Part shown: positions 18,149 through 27,697 of the stretch, in pieces
Numbering within the stretch: the stretch's first letter is position 1
Layout of the letters: each line of letters begins with the position of its first letter
DNA from: Candidatus Brocadiaceae bacterium S225
GTDB taxonomy: Bacteria > Planctomycetota > Brocadiia > Brocadiales > Scalinduaceae
Assembly (NCBI GenBank): GCA_007859995.1
Contig: SMSL01000012.1
Span: 35,152-99,151, forward strand
Direction: 5' to 3'
Length of the DNA stretch: 64,000 nt
Program-made: the position numbers and the translations under genes
Notes under the pieces: generated by a model
Database searches by the model: none
Told to the model about the DNA's origin: nothing
The model's input: the letters and a program-made list of their open reading frames with translations, nothing else

Positions 18149-18194
18149 AACCTGTCAGCAGAGGTTTAAAATCTTAAACCCCTGCTGTCAGGTT
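18149..18194. terminator. Strong hairpin in V-ATPase leader
   Basis: AACCTGTCAGCAG is mirrored by CTGCTGTCAGGTT with further pairing of GGTTTAA/TTAAACC, giving a near-continuous 21-bp stem. No U-run follows, so it may be an RNA-processing or pausing structure rather than a terminator. It lies in the 448-base gap before vatA. Confidence 0.45.
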
Positions 18195-18254
18195 ATTGTA
18201 TGTAACTCATGGCTTCCTGCCCGGCCATGCCGTTCGGACGAGGCTGATGGCAGG

Positions 18255-18302
18255 CCTCTCTTTCGAGAGGAGTCCAATACTGGAATCCTCTCGAAAGAGA
18301 GG
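18255..18302. repeat. Palindrome, second copy of the 1.34 kb element
   Basis: Arms 18255-18276 and 18281-18302 pair with one mismatch around ATAC. Sequence and nested hairpins match the element at 1338-1393. Both copies lie in the leader 50-90 bases before a gene start, here vatA. Confidence 0.85.
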
Positions 18303-18354
18303 GACATATATCCTTGATTTCGCTCGAATTTTAATCTTAAAAACCAGGTAAGCA

Positions 18355-20223
18355 ATGAAAAACAGAGGCAAAATTGTTGGCATAAATAAAAACATGATCA
18401 CGGTTGAATTTGCAGGTGACGTTAAGCAGAATGAGGTTGCCTATGCTGTTTTGGGTGAAAACCGCCTTAAAGCAGAAGTCATACGCATAAGGAAAGACAG
18501 AGCCGACCTGCAGGTCTTTGAAGATACCAGGGGACTAAAGACGGATGACGTTGTTGAGTTTACGGACGAGTTATTGTCTGTAGAGCTTGGGCCCGGACTT
18601 CTGGGACAGCTTTACGATGGCCTACAGAATCCTCTTCATAAGCTGGCCGGGGAGTTAGGTTTTTTCCTTCATAGGGGTAAACATATTAACGCCCTGCCGG
18701 AAGATACGAAATGGGAGTTTACACCCTGCGTAAATCCTGGCGATAAACTGCAGGCCGCTGATGCCGTTGGTACTGTTAAAGAAGGCACTTTTACGCATAA
18801 AATAATGGTTCCTTTTCATCTATCCGGCAGGTATGAGGTTGTAGAAATCGCTGAGTCCAATAAATATAGTGTTAAGGAGCAGATTGCACTCATTAAAGGC
18901 GAGAGAGGACAGCTTATTCCATTAAGTATGATGTTTGAATGGCCTATACGAATTCCCGTTACATTATACAGGGAAAGACTGGATCCTGCTGAACCACTTA
19001 TAACAAGGATAAGAATAATAGACACACTGTTTCCTGTTGCTAAGGGTGGGACCTTCTGTATTCCGGGGCCTTTTGGAGCAGGTAAAACTGTGTTACAACA
19101 GATAACAAGCCGGAATGCAAAAGTTGACATAGTGATTGTCGCTGCCTGTGGAGAAAGAGCAGGTGAGGTAGTTGAAACTATTAAAGAGTTTCCTGAAATT
19201 ATTGACCCTTTCACGGGAAGGCCTCTTATGGAGAGAACAATCATTGTCTGCAATACAAGTTCCATGCCTGTCGCAGCCCGTGAGGCGTCTGTTTATACTG
19301 CCATTACAATGGCAGAGTATTACAGGCAGATGGGACTTGATGTGCTGATACTTGCTGATTCAACATCGAGATGGGCTCAGGCCATGAGAGAGAGATCCAG
19401 CAGGTTAGAAGAGATACCGGGAGAGGAGGCGTTTCCCGCATATCTGGAATCCACGATAGCCGGTTTTTATGAAAGGTCCGGATTTGTAAGACTTAGGGAT
19501 GGTAATACCGGCTCTATTACTATAGGCGGTACGGTAAGTCCTGCAGGTGGAAATTTTGAGGAACCGGTGACACAGGCTACGCTTAAGGTTGTTGGCGCCT
19601 TCCATGGATTATCGCGGGATCGGTCGGATGCCAGGCGTTATCCTGCTATTGATCCGCTCGAAAGTTGGTCAAAATATACCGGCATTATTGATAATCGAAC
19701 AAGGAATCTCACGATAAGACTTCTTTCAAAAGCACATGAGATTGTCCAGATGATGAAAGTCGTGGGAGAAGAGGGAATAACCCTGGCAGATTATATTTTA
19801 TATCTGAAGGGTGAGTTCTTTGATAACGTCTATCTTCAACAGGATGCTTTTGATGTAGTGGATATGGCAACTTCAGAGGAACGTCAGAAAAAAGTATTTT
19901 CAATGATTAAGGAGATTATCGATGCCACTCTTGATCTAAACAATAAAGATGACGCCAGGAGTTTTTTTAATAAAATCAGACAGCTATTTCTGGATTATAA
20001 CAGCGCAGAATGGAATTCAAATGATTTTTTAGAAAATGAAAGGCTTATTAGCGAGTTATTCATCAAATATAGAAAAGCAGGCAAAGAGATAGAACCATAC
20101 ATCTTTCGGCAGGCTCTTGTGGAATCAGAGATGGACTCACACTTCAGCAGGTCGGAAACCGCTAAAACAAAAAAAGGTGAAAAATTAACCATGGTTAAGG
20201 AAGAGAATGAAGAAGATATATAA
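18355..20223 (+). CDS. vatA: V-type ATPase catalytic subunit A
   Basis: Catalytic nucleotide-binding subunit of the V/A-ATPase head. It has a beta-barrel N-terminus, the A-type non-homologous insert, Walker [10 protein letters not shown] (about 237-245), catalytic Glu in GERAGE, Walker B region [13 protein letters not shown] and the conserved [12 protein letters not shown] loop. 622 aa is slightly longer than the usual 580-600, with a charged C-terminal tail. The ATG at 18355 follows AGGTAAGCA. A 17-base overlap with the next gene suggests coupled translation. Confidence 0.96.
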   Translation: MKNRGKIVGINKNMITVEFAGDVKQNEVAYAVLGENRLKAEVIRIRKDRADLQVFEDTRGLKTDDVVEFTDELLSVELGPGLLGQLYDGLQNPLHKLAGELGFFLHRGKHINALPEDTKWEFTPCVNPGDKLQAADAVGTVKEGTFTHKIMVPFHLSGRYEVVEIAESNKYSVKEQIALIKGERGQLIPLSMMFEWPIRIPVTLYRERLDPAEPLITRIRIIDTLFPVAKGGTFCIPGPFGAGKTVLQQITSRNAKVDIVIVAACGERAGEVVETIKEFPEIIDPFTGRPLMERTIIVCNTSSMPVAAREASVYTAITMAEYYRQMGLDVLILADSTSRWAQAMRERSSRLEEIPGEEAFPAYLESTIAGFYERSGFVRLRDGNTGSITIGGTVSPAGGNFEEPVTQATLKVVGAFHGLSRDRSDARRYPAIDPLESWSKYTGIIDNRTRNLTIRLLSKAHEIVQMMKVVGEEGITLADYILYLKGEFFDNVYLQQDAFDVVDMATSEERQKKVFSMIKEIIDATLDLNNKDDARSFFNKIRQLFLDYNSAEWNSNDFLENERLISELFIKYRKAGKEIEPYIFRQALVESEMDSHFSRSETAKTKKGEKLTMVKEENEEDI

Positions 20224-21514
20224 TAAGATTATGCAGATATCAGGCAATGTAGTAGTGCTTTCTGCGACCGGTATTAAATATGGTGAGCTGGCAGTAGTTA
20301 CGTCTGGGCGAGGTGACTCCTTTGCAGAGGTTATTCGTATTGACGGTAAGCTGGTTTATCTACAGGTTTTTGCCGGCAGTGGCGGCGTCTCTACCGGTGA
20401 TGAGGTGCGCTTTTTAGGGAAACAGATGGAGGTCTCTTTTTCTGAAAATCTTCTGGGGAGGATATTTGACGGGACAGGAAGACCGCGTGACGGAGGGCCT
20501 GCATTGACAAAAAACCTTATTGAAATAGACGGACCTACGGTAAACCCGGCAAAACGTTTAATTCCTTCCGGTATGATACATACCGGTATTCCCATGATTG
20601 ATCTTTTCAATTCACTTGTTGAATCACAGAAGATATCTATTTTTACAACATCAGGGGAACCCTATAATGAACTTCTTACCCGTGTAGCGCTCCAGGCAAA
20701 GGTAGATATAATCATCCTTGGTGGAATGGGGCTTAGATACGATGACTATCTTTTTTTGAAGAATACCCTTGAAAGTGAAGGTGCGCTGAGCCGTTCTATT
20801 CTATATGTTCACACAGCGGCAGATCCGGTTGTGGAGTGTATTATGGTACCTGATATCTCCCTTGCAGTTGCAGAGAACTTTGCTCTTCGTGGTAAAAATG
20901 TCCTTGTTCTACTGACAGATATGAAGAATTTTTGTGATGCACTCAAGGAGATAGCCATCACTATGGAACAGGTGCCGTCAAATAGAGGATATCCAGGGGA
21001 TTTGTACAGCCAACTTGCAGCCCGGTATGAAAAAGCCGTTGATTTCGAAAATGCCGGTTCTGTAACTATTCTTTCAGTCACAACAATGCCGGGTAATGAC
21101 GTGACCCATCCGGTACCGGATAACACGGGTTATATTACTGAAGGGCAGTACTATCTTAACAATGGCAGGATTGAACCATTCGGATCTTTAAGCAGGTTGA
21201 AACAGTATGTGAATAAAAAAACAAGAGATGATCATAGACCGTTGATGGATGCCATGGTACAACTCTACGCATATTACCAGGAGGTATTAGAGAAAAAGGC
21301 GATGGGTTTCAGAATGACCAGGAGCGATAACAGGTTCCTTAAATATGGAGTTTTTTTTGAACGGAATTTGATGAACCTGTCTGTAGAAATACCACTGGAA
21401 GAGGCGCTCGATACAGGGTGGAGAATACTTTCTGAATGTTTTGACCCTGAAGAGACAGGGATCAGAACAGAACTGATAAATAGGTTCTGGCCAAAAAGTA
21501 AGACTACAGATTAA
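20207..21514 (+). CDS. vatB: V-type ATPase regulatory subunit B
   Basis: Non-catalytic nucleotide-binding partner of subunit A. The protein has the family order: barrel domain, [11 protein letters not shown] motif, degenerate P-loop region ([15 protein letters not shown] in place of a Walker A), [13 protein letters not shown] and [21 protein letters not shown]. 435 aa is standard. The start overlaps the end of vatA. No missing key segment was noticed. Confidence 0.96.
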   Translation: MKKIYNKIMQISGNVVVLSATGIKYGELAVVTSGRGDSFAEVIRIDGKLVYLQVFAGSGGVSTGDEVRFLGKQMEVSFSENLLGRIFDGTGRPRDGGPALTKNLIEIDGPTVNPAKRLIPSGMIHTGIPMIDLFNSLVESQKISIFTTSGEPYNELLTRVALQAKVDIIILGGMGLRYDDYLFLKNTLESEGALSRSILYVHTAADPVVECIMVPDISLAVAENFALRGKNVLVLLTDMKNFCDALKEIAITMEQVPSNRGYPGDLYSQLAARYEKAVDFENAGSVTILSVTTMPGNDVTHPVPDNTGYITEGQYYLNNGRIEPFGSLSRLKQYVNKKTRDDHRPLMDAMVQLYAYYQEVLEKKAMGFRMTRSDNRFLKYGVFFERNLMNLSVEIPLEEALDTGWRILSECFDPEETGIRTELINRFWPKSKTTD

Positions 21515-21533
21515 TGTTGATAATAACGCATAG

Positions 21534-22133
21534 ATGAAAAAAATCAAGCTTACAAAAACAGAGTTAAAGACGCAAAAAAACAGTCTCAAGCGGTACAAGC
21601 GCTACCTGCCTATCCTTAATATAAAAAAACAGCAGCTTCAGAGAGAGATAGAAGGGGTGAGGATTGAACTTGAAAAGACTGCATCTGAGTTGAACAAATT
21701 AAGGAAAGAGATAATGCCATGGATTTGCCTGCTTGGTGAGGAAGTGGGACTTTCAGATTTAATTATATTAAAAAAGATAGAAACCAGTGTTGAAAATGTA
21801 GCAGGGGTGGACATTCCAGTCTTTGTCGAGGCGCACTTGGATATCAAAAAATACGATTTGTTTATATATCCTTTATGGGTTGATAAAGCGGTTGATATTA
21901 TCAGTAAAATGATATCCTTACAGGCAGAAGAATCTGTGCTGGCGGAGCGGCTTCGGCTTCTCGAACAAGAACTGAACATCACATCTCAGAGGGTAAACCT
22001 TTTCGAAAAGGTTAAGATTCCGGAGGCGAAAGCGGCGATCAGACAAATTTCAATATTTCTTGGAGATGAGCAGGCAACAGCCGTGGGGTGGGCCAGGATA
22101 GCTAAAAAAAAGATACAGAAAATTTCTCAATAA
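21534..22133 (+). CDS. vatD: V-type ATPase central-stalk subunit D
   Basis: Rotor shaft that turns inside the A3B3 head. The 199-aa sequence is a long two-helix coiled coil: a basic N-terminus with KLTKTELKTQKNSLKRYKRYLP, a short central domain and a C-terminal helix ending RIAKKKIQKISQ. This matches bacterial D subunits in size and pattern. The final codons and stop lie within the left arm of a 107-base inverted repeat (22121-22227). Confidence 0.85.
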   Translation: MKKIKLTKTELKTQKNSLKRYKRYLPILNIKKQQLQREIEGVRIELEKTASELNKLRKEIMPWICLLGEEVGLSDLIILKKIETSVENVAGVDIPVFVEAHLDIKKYDLFIYPLWVDKAVDIISKMISLQAEESVLAERLRLLEQELNITSQRVNLFEKVKIPEAKAAIRQISIFLGDEQATAVGWARIAKKKIQKISQ

Positions 22134-22227
22134 GCTGTGGAAGACTTGTGGATTTTTAACCACCCCGTTTCCCCTCCTTCACAAGGAGGGGATTAAGGGG
22201 AGGTTTTCCACAACTTATTGAGAAATT
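22121..22227. repeat. 107-bp nested inverted repeat between vatD and vatI
   Basis: The outer arms AATTTCTCAATAAG-YTGTGG pair at 22121-22144 and 22204-22227. Inner arms of CCCCTCCTT/AAGGAGGGG continue the pairing, so the whole segment folds into one long hairpin. The left arm contains the last three codons and stop of vatD. It could be a MITE-like insertion that supplied a new stop, and it may damp expression of vatI and vatK. Confidence 0.8.
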
Positions 22228-22251
22228 CCTAATAAAAGAGGGGGGGATAAA

Positions 22252-24051
22252 ATGATTGTAAGGATGAAGAAGGTCACAATAGTCATCAAATCGTCCTGGT
22301 TGGATGATGTTTTAAAGTACCTTGGTGAGATAGGAGTTGTACATCTGCAACCTGTCGTTCCACCTGAAAATTGTACTATTGAAAATCTAAAAGAGAGTAT
22401 ACAGTTGATGGAAAAAGCTGTATCAATTATTCCTGAAGGAAGCGATAAAGAACCTTCACGTCCTTTTAAGGAGGAACATGGTTTAGCGTTTGCCGGGCAA
22501 CTTCTTGACTTGGTGGAGGAAGTGAAGCATCTGGAAGAAGAGATAGGTGTGCTTGAGTTTGAAAATGAAAGGCTTAAGGTATGGGGAAGATTTGATCCTG
22601 AAGAGATTAATAGATTGAGAGAGTCAGGTATTCTGATAAAACTATTCAGGTGCCACAAAAGAGAGTTAAGTAAAATCCCAAAAAAGTTCAGCACTAATAT
22701 CATCTCTGAAGACGGGTCTACTCTCTACCTTGCGATTGTTTCAGAGGAAAAGGATTTCAGCATTCCACTTGAAGAGATAGAAATTCCCATTACAGGCATG
22801 GATGAAATAGATAGCATGATTAAAAAAAAGAGTGCGTATCTACAACATAAACAGAACGAGATTTTAAATCTTTACGATAAATCCATAGTGATCAAGCGGG
22901 CTTTAATGGAATCAAAGAATATACTTAACTATGAAGAGGCAAAAGCAGGAATGGGAAGAGAAGACAAAATAGCTTACCTGACGGGTTACTGTCCGGAGCC
23001 TTTAACCGAAAGTCTCAGGGAAATGGCAGGAAAGAACGGCTGGGCAATACTTATAGAGACCCCTTTACATGATGATCCTGTTCCCACACTCCTTAAACAT
23101 TCGAAATTGACAAAGATATTCCAGCCGGTTATGGATTTTATTGGAGTCACTCCTGGCTACAGAGAGTTTGATACAAATGGTATCTTTTTAGTTTTTTTCA
23201 GTATATTTTTTGCAATGATTATAGGGGATGGAGGTTACGGCTCTATTTTCCTTATTGCTGCCTGCATAGCCGGCAGGTATCATAAGCGTATTTCGAGAGA
23301 AAAGATATCCCTCTTCTACATGCTTTCTATCACGACAATTATATGGGGAGCTATTACAGGTTCATGGTTCGGGGTAGAGGGTATAAACCAGGTACCGGTA
23401 TTAAAGAAACTGATCATTCCTTCCTTATATAGTTATGCTCGAGAAAGTGAATCTAATATAATACGCATCTGCTTCATAATTGGTGCGCTTCAGCTTTCTC
23501 TAGCCAGAATCTGGTTTGCTGCAAGATTGTACCCATCCTTAACTGCCGTTGCGCAGACAGGTTGGGTAGCTTTGGTATGGAGTATATATTTTATTGTAAG
23601 GTTTCTCTTGTTAGATGAGGAATTGAGTATTATCGCACTCTTTTTAGTTGGTTATTGGGTTGTTACGTTAATACTATTTGGAGAACAGGGGGAAGATGGC
23701 TTTGCTAAAGGTTTCTTCAGGGGGATAACAAATTTTCTGATCAATGTCGTGACCGGTATCGGGTGCCTTTCTGATCTTATCTCGTATATCAGACTATTTG
23801 CCATTGGCCTTGCAACAAGGGAGGTCGCTATCGCATTTAATAATATGGCAGAGGATACTGGTTTTAGTGATATAAAATCAATTGTAATAGCTGTTTTTAT
23901 AATTATATTCGGGCATACCATAAATATATTATTAGGTGCCATGTCTGTTCTGGTACATGGTGTAAGACTAAACCTTCTGGAATTTTCAAAACACTTGAAT
24001 ATTCAATGGTCGGGAATTAATTATCGTCCTTTTAAAAGACAGAGATTGTAA
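22252..24051 (+). CDS. vatI: V-type ATPase membrane subunit I
   Basis: Stator membrane subunit that forms the ion half-channels against the K ring. A soluble N-terminal arm of about 300 residues with coiled coils is followed by about seven membrane helices. The penultimate block carries GCLSDLISYIRLFAIGLATREVA, including the essential channel Arg (YIRLFAIGLA). 599 aa is typical. The start ATG is preceded by GGGGGGAT. It is separated from vatD by the hairpin repeat. Confidence 0.93.
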   Translation: MIVRMKKVTIVIKSSWLDDVLKYLGEIGVVHLQPVVPPENCTIENLKESIQLMEKAVSIIPEGSDKEPSRPFKEEHGLAFAGQLLDLVEEVKHLEEEIGVLEFENERLKVWGRFDPEEINRLRESGILIKLFRCHKRELSKIPKKFSTNIISEDGSTLYLAIVSEEKDFSIPLEEIEIPITGMDEIDSMIKKKSAYLQHKQNEILNLYDKSIVIKRALMESKNILNYEEAKAGMGREDKIAYLTGYCPEPLTESLREMAGKNGWAILIETPLHDDPVPTLLKHSKLTKIFQPVMDFIGVTPGYREFDTNGIFLVFFSIFFAMIIGDGGYGSIFLIAACIAGRYHKRISREKISLFYMLSITTIIWGAITGSWFGVEGINQVPVLKKLIIPSLYSYARESESNIIRICFIIGALQLSLARIWFAARLYPSLTAVAQTGWVALVWSIYFIVRFLLLDEELSIIALFLVGYWVVTLILFGEQGEDGFAKGFFRGITNFLINVVTGIGCLSDLISYIRLFAIGLATREVAIAFNNMAEDTGFSDIKSIVIAVFIIIFGHTINILLGAMSVLVHGVRLNLLEFSKHLNIQWSGINYRPFKRQRL

Positions 24052-24119
24052 AAATAAAGAATGCTGATTAGAATATAGTGGTACTTGATAATGTATAGAA
24101 TAATCACAGGAGAAATAAG

Positions 24120-24563
24120 ATGAATATACTGGAGAGTTTAGGGAATCCTGGTTACGTACTTGCTTTAGTTTTTGCCGCTTTTGGTTCTGCACTGGGAACA
24201 AGCGCTGCTGGAATGGCTGCCCTTGGGGCATGGAAAAAATGTTTTCTGCAAAATAAAAATGCCCCATTCATCCTTGTAGCCTTTGTCGGGGCTCCTCTTT
24301 CACAAACAATCTACGGAATGATCCTGATGAATACTATTAAGGGAGCGCCGGAGACAGTTAGCCCTCTGGCAAAGTTTACGATAGGTCTTATGGGTGGTTT
24401 GGCAATGGGTTTAAGCGCATGGCTTCAGGGTAGGGCGGGGGCTATGGCTTGCGATGCCCTTACAGAAACTCAAAAAGGTTTTGGTAACTACATTATGGTT
24501 CTGGGTATCATAGAAACTGTTGCTCTATTTGTTATGGTTTTTCTGATGACAACATTGAGATGA
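24120..24563 (+). CDS. vatK: V-type ATPase proteolipid subunit K, Na+-type residues
   Basis: Rotor-ring proteolipid with four membrane helices made of two hairpins. The ion-carrying Glu is in GIIETVALFV of the last helix. The second helix has PLSQTIYG and the third has AWLQGRAG. Both Gln residues and the Ser/Thr align with the Na+-coordinating set known from Enterococcus NtpK (Thr64, Gln65, Gln110, Glu139). A Na+-coupled enzyme is therefore plausible but not proven. The first hairpin lacks the Glu, as usual for doubled V-type proteolipids. It ends the operon. Confidence 0.92.
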   Translation: MNILESLGNPGYVLALVFAAFGSALGTSAAGMAALGAWKKCFLQNKNAPFILVAFVGAPLSQTIYGMILMNTIKGAPETVSPLAKFTIGLMGGLAMGLSAWLQGRAGAMACDALTETQKGFGNYIMVLGIIETVALFVMVFLMTTLR

Positions 24564-24609
24564 AAAATTAAACACTCACTTGTTCTGCATTCAGTAGGCT
24601 CACTTGTTC

Positions 24610-24777
24610 GGGAGCATTCCCAATTTTTTGTAAATCAGGTATGATACCCATGAATACGTGGATTCGGCCTCCGGCCTTAATCCACCCTTACAAGTAAGCA
24701 AACGTATGGTGTGAGGTAGGGTGGATTAAACGAAGTGAATCCACCTCTTTTATATACAATAAAATGGGAATACTCCC
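24610..24777. mobile_element. MITE-like element, copy 1 (168 bp)
   Basis: Ends are GGGAGCATTCCCA and TGGGAATACTCCC, a 13-bp terminal inverted repeat with one mismatch. The interior is the reverse complement of the copy at 30175-30341. It has no ORF but contains inner arms GTGGATTC...TTAATCCACCC. The flanks CACTTGTTC and TTCTTGTTC resemble a diverged 9-bp target duplication. A block CTTGTTCTGCATTCAGTAGGC occurs on both sides (24579 and 24781). The rest of 24564-24889 holds no gene. Confidence 0.85.
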
Positions 24778-24889
24778 TTCTTGTTCTGCATTCAGTAGGC
24801 GAAGAAGTCGTTTGTTAAATTTGAAGTATCTTGATTAAGATGGGAAGTATCAATTGATTTTATAATTTTTCAATATTTGAAATTAATAA

Positions 24890-25768
24890 ATGAACATAGA
24901 TCAAAGAGATATTGAAAAAGGTGCATTAGTTGAAATTCTACCCAAATTTTATGCTAATAGTATTTCATATCTAGGTGAACTAAACGCATACAGGATGTAT
25001 GCTGAAATATGGGGCAACAAAAGAAGTACAGAGGGACAAAAAAGAAGTGAAATTGGACACGTAGGATATTTGAAAACACTGGAGTTTGGGGAGAGCAAAA
25101 AACGAAGAAGAATTGATAGGGTCAAGTTTGAGCATTTTGTAGTTGCTGATTCAATAAATTACAAGGTAGAGAAATCTATATATGGAGAATTGATGCTTCG
25201 TTTACAAATTGGAGGGAAAAAAAATAATTCCATTTTTAATAAAATTATTAAAGCAAAACCCAGTTTTAAAACTGAATCTCTAAGTTCAGACAGTGATTTT
25301 CATCCTGAAAGTGATTTACTGGAAACACTTGAATTGGATTTACATAAACTGGGTTTAAGTCAGGACGAGAGAACCAATAAATATTATTTTGAAATTTCTA
25401 CTAATATAGATAGCATCTCAAATCAAAATCAAAAAATGATTTTATTACGGATACTGGGCAGAGATGATATTTTTGAGAAGCTGCATCTTTTGTACAAAGT
25501 AGGCCGCACGCACATCAGATGTCTTTTTGAAAATCCTGAAAGTGTTATAAAAAATATAGGTATGCCAAATGCAATCCCACGGTTATGTGTCGCCTGGCCA
25601 TTCCACGAAACATTGGTTTTTGACTTTGCAGGGATAGCTGAGGACTATGGGGACGTTTGTTTACTCGGAACGTTGATAACGACAGAAGAGAAGATAGTCA
25701 AAGCACCGGGAGTCCCGACTGATGATGCAGGATGGCTTGATGGGCCCCAAATTGACAGCTACGCCTGA
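24890..25768 (+). CDS. Hypothetical protein, 292 aa
   Basis: Not recognised. It is a soluble, charged protein with no signal peptide or membrane segment. The N-terminal part is mixed helix and strand (LGELNAYRMYAEIWG), with a basic patch KKRRRIDRVKFEHF near 65-80. A short hydrophobic core near the C-terminus includes RLCVAWPFHETLVFDF. The ATG has no strong ribosome-binding site. It lies between the V-ATPase operon and the integron integrase, on the strand opposite the integrase, and is probably accessory. Confidence 0.55.
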   Translation: MNIDQRDIEKGALVEILPKFYANSISYLGELNAYRMYAEIWGNKRSTEGQKRSEIGHVGYLKTLEFGESKKRRRIDRVKFEHFVVADSINYKVEKSIYGELMLRLQIGGKKNNSIFNKIIKAKPSFKTESLSSDSDFHPESDLLETLELDLHKLGLSQDERTNKYYFEISTNIDSISNQNQKMILLRILGRDDIFEKLHLLYKVGRTHIRCLFENPESVIKNIGMPNAIPRLCVAWPFHETLVFDFAGIAEDYGDVCLLGTLITTEEKIVKAPGVPTDDAGWLDGPQIDSYA

Positions 25769-25861
25769 TGATTGAGGGCCGGGTGCGGAAGTTAAAGAAT
25801 TGAAGTAATCAAAAAAATATTCTACAGACGAAGAGAGCGTAGAAAAGTCTGAAAAATGTTT

Positions 25862-26254
25862 TCATACTTTTTCCCGAGTTAACGGTAATATGGCTCGCGA
25901 GATAATATATCTATTGTTTGCTATCCAGCGATAGACAAAATAGGATAGTAAATTGATTATCGGCATCTTAAAAAAAATAGCAAGCCGTCTGAAATATCTT
26001 AAATTACATAGTATCTCTGGTAATGATTTGTCACCTGCCAGGATACGGCCATCAGGCGTTACCAGGTGTAATGCCTCCAGACATGCTTCCTCTCTTATAT
26101 CCGGAAATCTGCTCTTGCATTCATCCGATTGACACGCGATGAATTCAAATGTGTCAGTGTCCATTGAGTGTGATTTAATCCAGTTCATGCATCCGCAGCA
26201 TAAGCTGCACTTTGCGTCATATATTAATACTGTAGACATCACCTGTTTCCACAC
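25862..26254 (-). CDS. DCC-family thiol-disulfide oxidoreductase-like protein
   Basis: About 125 aa, DUF393/DCC family. The N-terminal motif YDAKCSLCCGCMNWI matches the family's DGxCxxC active-site pattern in a thioredoxin-like setting, and the middle has GDKSLPEILCNL typical of the group. The frame opens at GTG 26254, three bases after the integrase stop. The ATG at 26239 (MSTVLIYDAKC) is the better start by homology. It appears translationally coupled to intI and not part of the cassette array. Its role there is unknown. Confidence 0.8.
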   Translation of the reverse strand: MWKQVMSTVLIYDAKCSLCCGCMNWIKSHSMDTDTFEFIACQSDECKSRFPDIREEACLEALHLVTPDGRILAGDKSLPEILCNLRYFRRLAIFFKMPIINLLSYFVYRWIANNRYIISRAILPLTREKV

Positions 26255-26257
26255 ATT

Positions 26258-27565
26258 TTAAAAATCGAGAGGACTTTTTGCCTCTTTTACCGTTTGGCTC
26301 TTTATCGTATGCGTATAAATCATCGTCGTTCTGACATCGCTATGTCCCAGTAATTCCTGAATAGTACGTATATCATAATTGGCCTGCAATAAATGAGTCG
26401 CGAAACTATGGCGAAACGTATGGGGTGTGGCGCGCTTACATATCTTTGATTTTCTGACTGCCCGTTTAATGGCCTTCTGCACATGAGATTCATGCAGATG
26501 ATACCTTCTATATTCACCTGCTTCCGGAACAAGTGTCAATGTTTTTGCTGGGAAAAACCATTGCCAGACCAGTTCCTTCGCACAATTTTTGTACTTCTTT
26601 TCTAACGAGTCAAACATGAAGACACCGGAATAATTCGCATCCATGTCCATATGATGAAGATTCTTTACCCGTTCAAGATGTGCCTTCAGTTCCGACAGGA
26701 TTGTCTCCGGCAGAGGAACAGTTCTGTCTTTTTTCCCTTTGCCATCATGAACGGTTAAAATACCCGCGTCAAAATTAAAATTATTAACACGGAGATTCAC
26801 GCATTCAAACAAACGAAGTCCGCAGCCATACAAGAGCTTGGTGACTAAGTTGTAGGGATATATAAGATGTTCAAAAACCATATCTACCTCTTCTCGTGAC
26901 AGAACAACCGGTATATAGCGTTTTCTCTTGGCCCTTGGAGTGTCCTTTAAATTTTCAAAATCCTTTTTGATGATATGCCGGTAAAAGAAGAGAAGAGCAT
27001 TAAATGCCTGATTTTGTGTTGAGGCGGAGACTTTCCGTTTAATAGCCAGAAAGGTCAAATACTCTTTTACATCGATTGAAGATAGCAACTGTAGTTCTTT
27101 ATTTCGTGTAAAAGCCTGAAACTTTTTTACCCACAGAGCATACGTCTTTAATGTCTTCGGTGAATAATGCCTTACCTTAATTTCTGCAGAAAGATCGTCA
27201 AGAGCTGATTTCCATTTCTGACTTTCGTCTGAAGATATTGTTTTCTCTGAAGCAACCTGCCTGCTCGGATAATCAGTTGGATTTATCTTTTGCTCAAGTA
27301 CTGTTCCGGTTGAAGCTATTGTGTAGTATAAAGATATTGCCTGAGAAGCCTGCTTTTGTTGCTCCCGTGTCTGGCGTTTCTCCCCCAGTTTTTTAAGAAA
27401 GTTACGTAGGCTTTCAGGTTGAATACCTTGAAAATTATACTTCCGGCAAAAATCAAGATAATATCGTAACCATTTTCTGTAATGGTTTTGAAGGTCTCCG
27501 GGTACTCTGTTTTTTGCCAAGACAGAATTGAAACGAACAGATATTTCAGATGGAATACTTATCAT
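26258..27565 (-). CDS. intI: Integron integrase, IntI type with extra N-terminal domain
   Basis: Tyrosine recombinase that excises and inserts gene cassettes at attI and attC. Catalytic residues are present: Arg in GLRLFE, Lys in DGKGKKDR, His382 and Arg385 in TPHTFRHSF, His408 in LLGHSDV and Tyr417 in MIYTH. The IntI-specific patch before the His box is present (LEKKYKN...WQWFFPAK...RRYHLHESHVQKAIKRAV), as is the SPLD C-terminus seen in IntI proteins. At 435 aa it exceeds class 1 IntI (337) by about 110 residues of a second core-binding-like helical domain at the N-terminus. It is transcribed away from the cassettes, the standard integron layout. Confidence 0.95.
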   Translation of the reverse strand: MISIPSEISVRFNSVLAKNRVPGDLQNHYRKWLRYYLDFCRKYNFQGIQPESLRNFLKKLGEKRQTREQQKQASQAISLYYTIASTGTVLEQKINPTDYPSRQVASEKTISSDESQKWKSALDDLSAEIKVRHYSPKTLKTYALWVKKFQAFTRNKELQLLSSIDVKEYLTFLAIKRKVSASTQNQAFNALLFFYRHIIKKDFENLKDTPRAKRKRYIPVVLSREEVDMVFEHLIYPYNLVTKLLYGCGLRLFECVNLRVNNFNFDAGILTVHDGKGKKDRTVPLPETILSELKAHLERVKNLHHMDMDANYSGVFMFDSLEKKYKNCAKELVWQWFFPAKTLTLVPEAGEYRRYHLHESHVQKAIKRAVRKSKICKRATPHTFRHSFATHLLQANYDIRTIQELLGHSDVRTTMIYTHTIKSQTVKEAKSPLDF

Positions 27566-27587
27566 ATCGGGATATCATTACAAAAAA

Positions 27588-27687
27588 GATACTATACAGT
27601 TAGAGAAGTATAATAATTCGCTTGAAAAAAGTCAAATATTTTGTAATATCCGATACTATACAGAAATTGTATAATAACTTGTTAGGC
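27588..27687 (+). promoter_or_regulatory. attI: attI site with two direct repeats
   Basis: Between intI and the first cassette lie two direct repeats of about 30 bases, each beginning GATACTATACAG and containing GTATAATAA (27588-27620 and 27652-27681). The second runs straight into the core GTTAGGC (27681-27687), the expected crossover site. The layout resembles the DR1/DR2 integrase-binding repeats of attI1. The AT-rich interval probably also holds the integrase and cassette promoters. A homologous copy lies at 53200-53322. Confidence 0.8.
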
Positions 27688-27697
27688 TAAAAGAATA

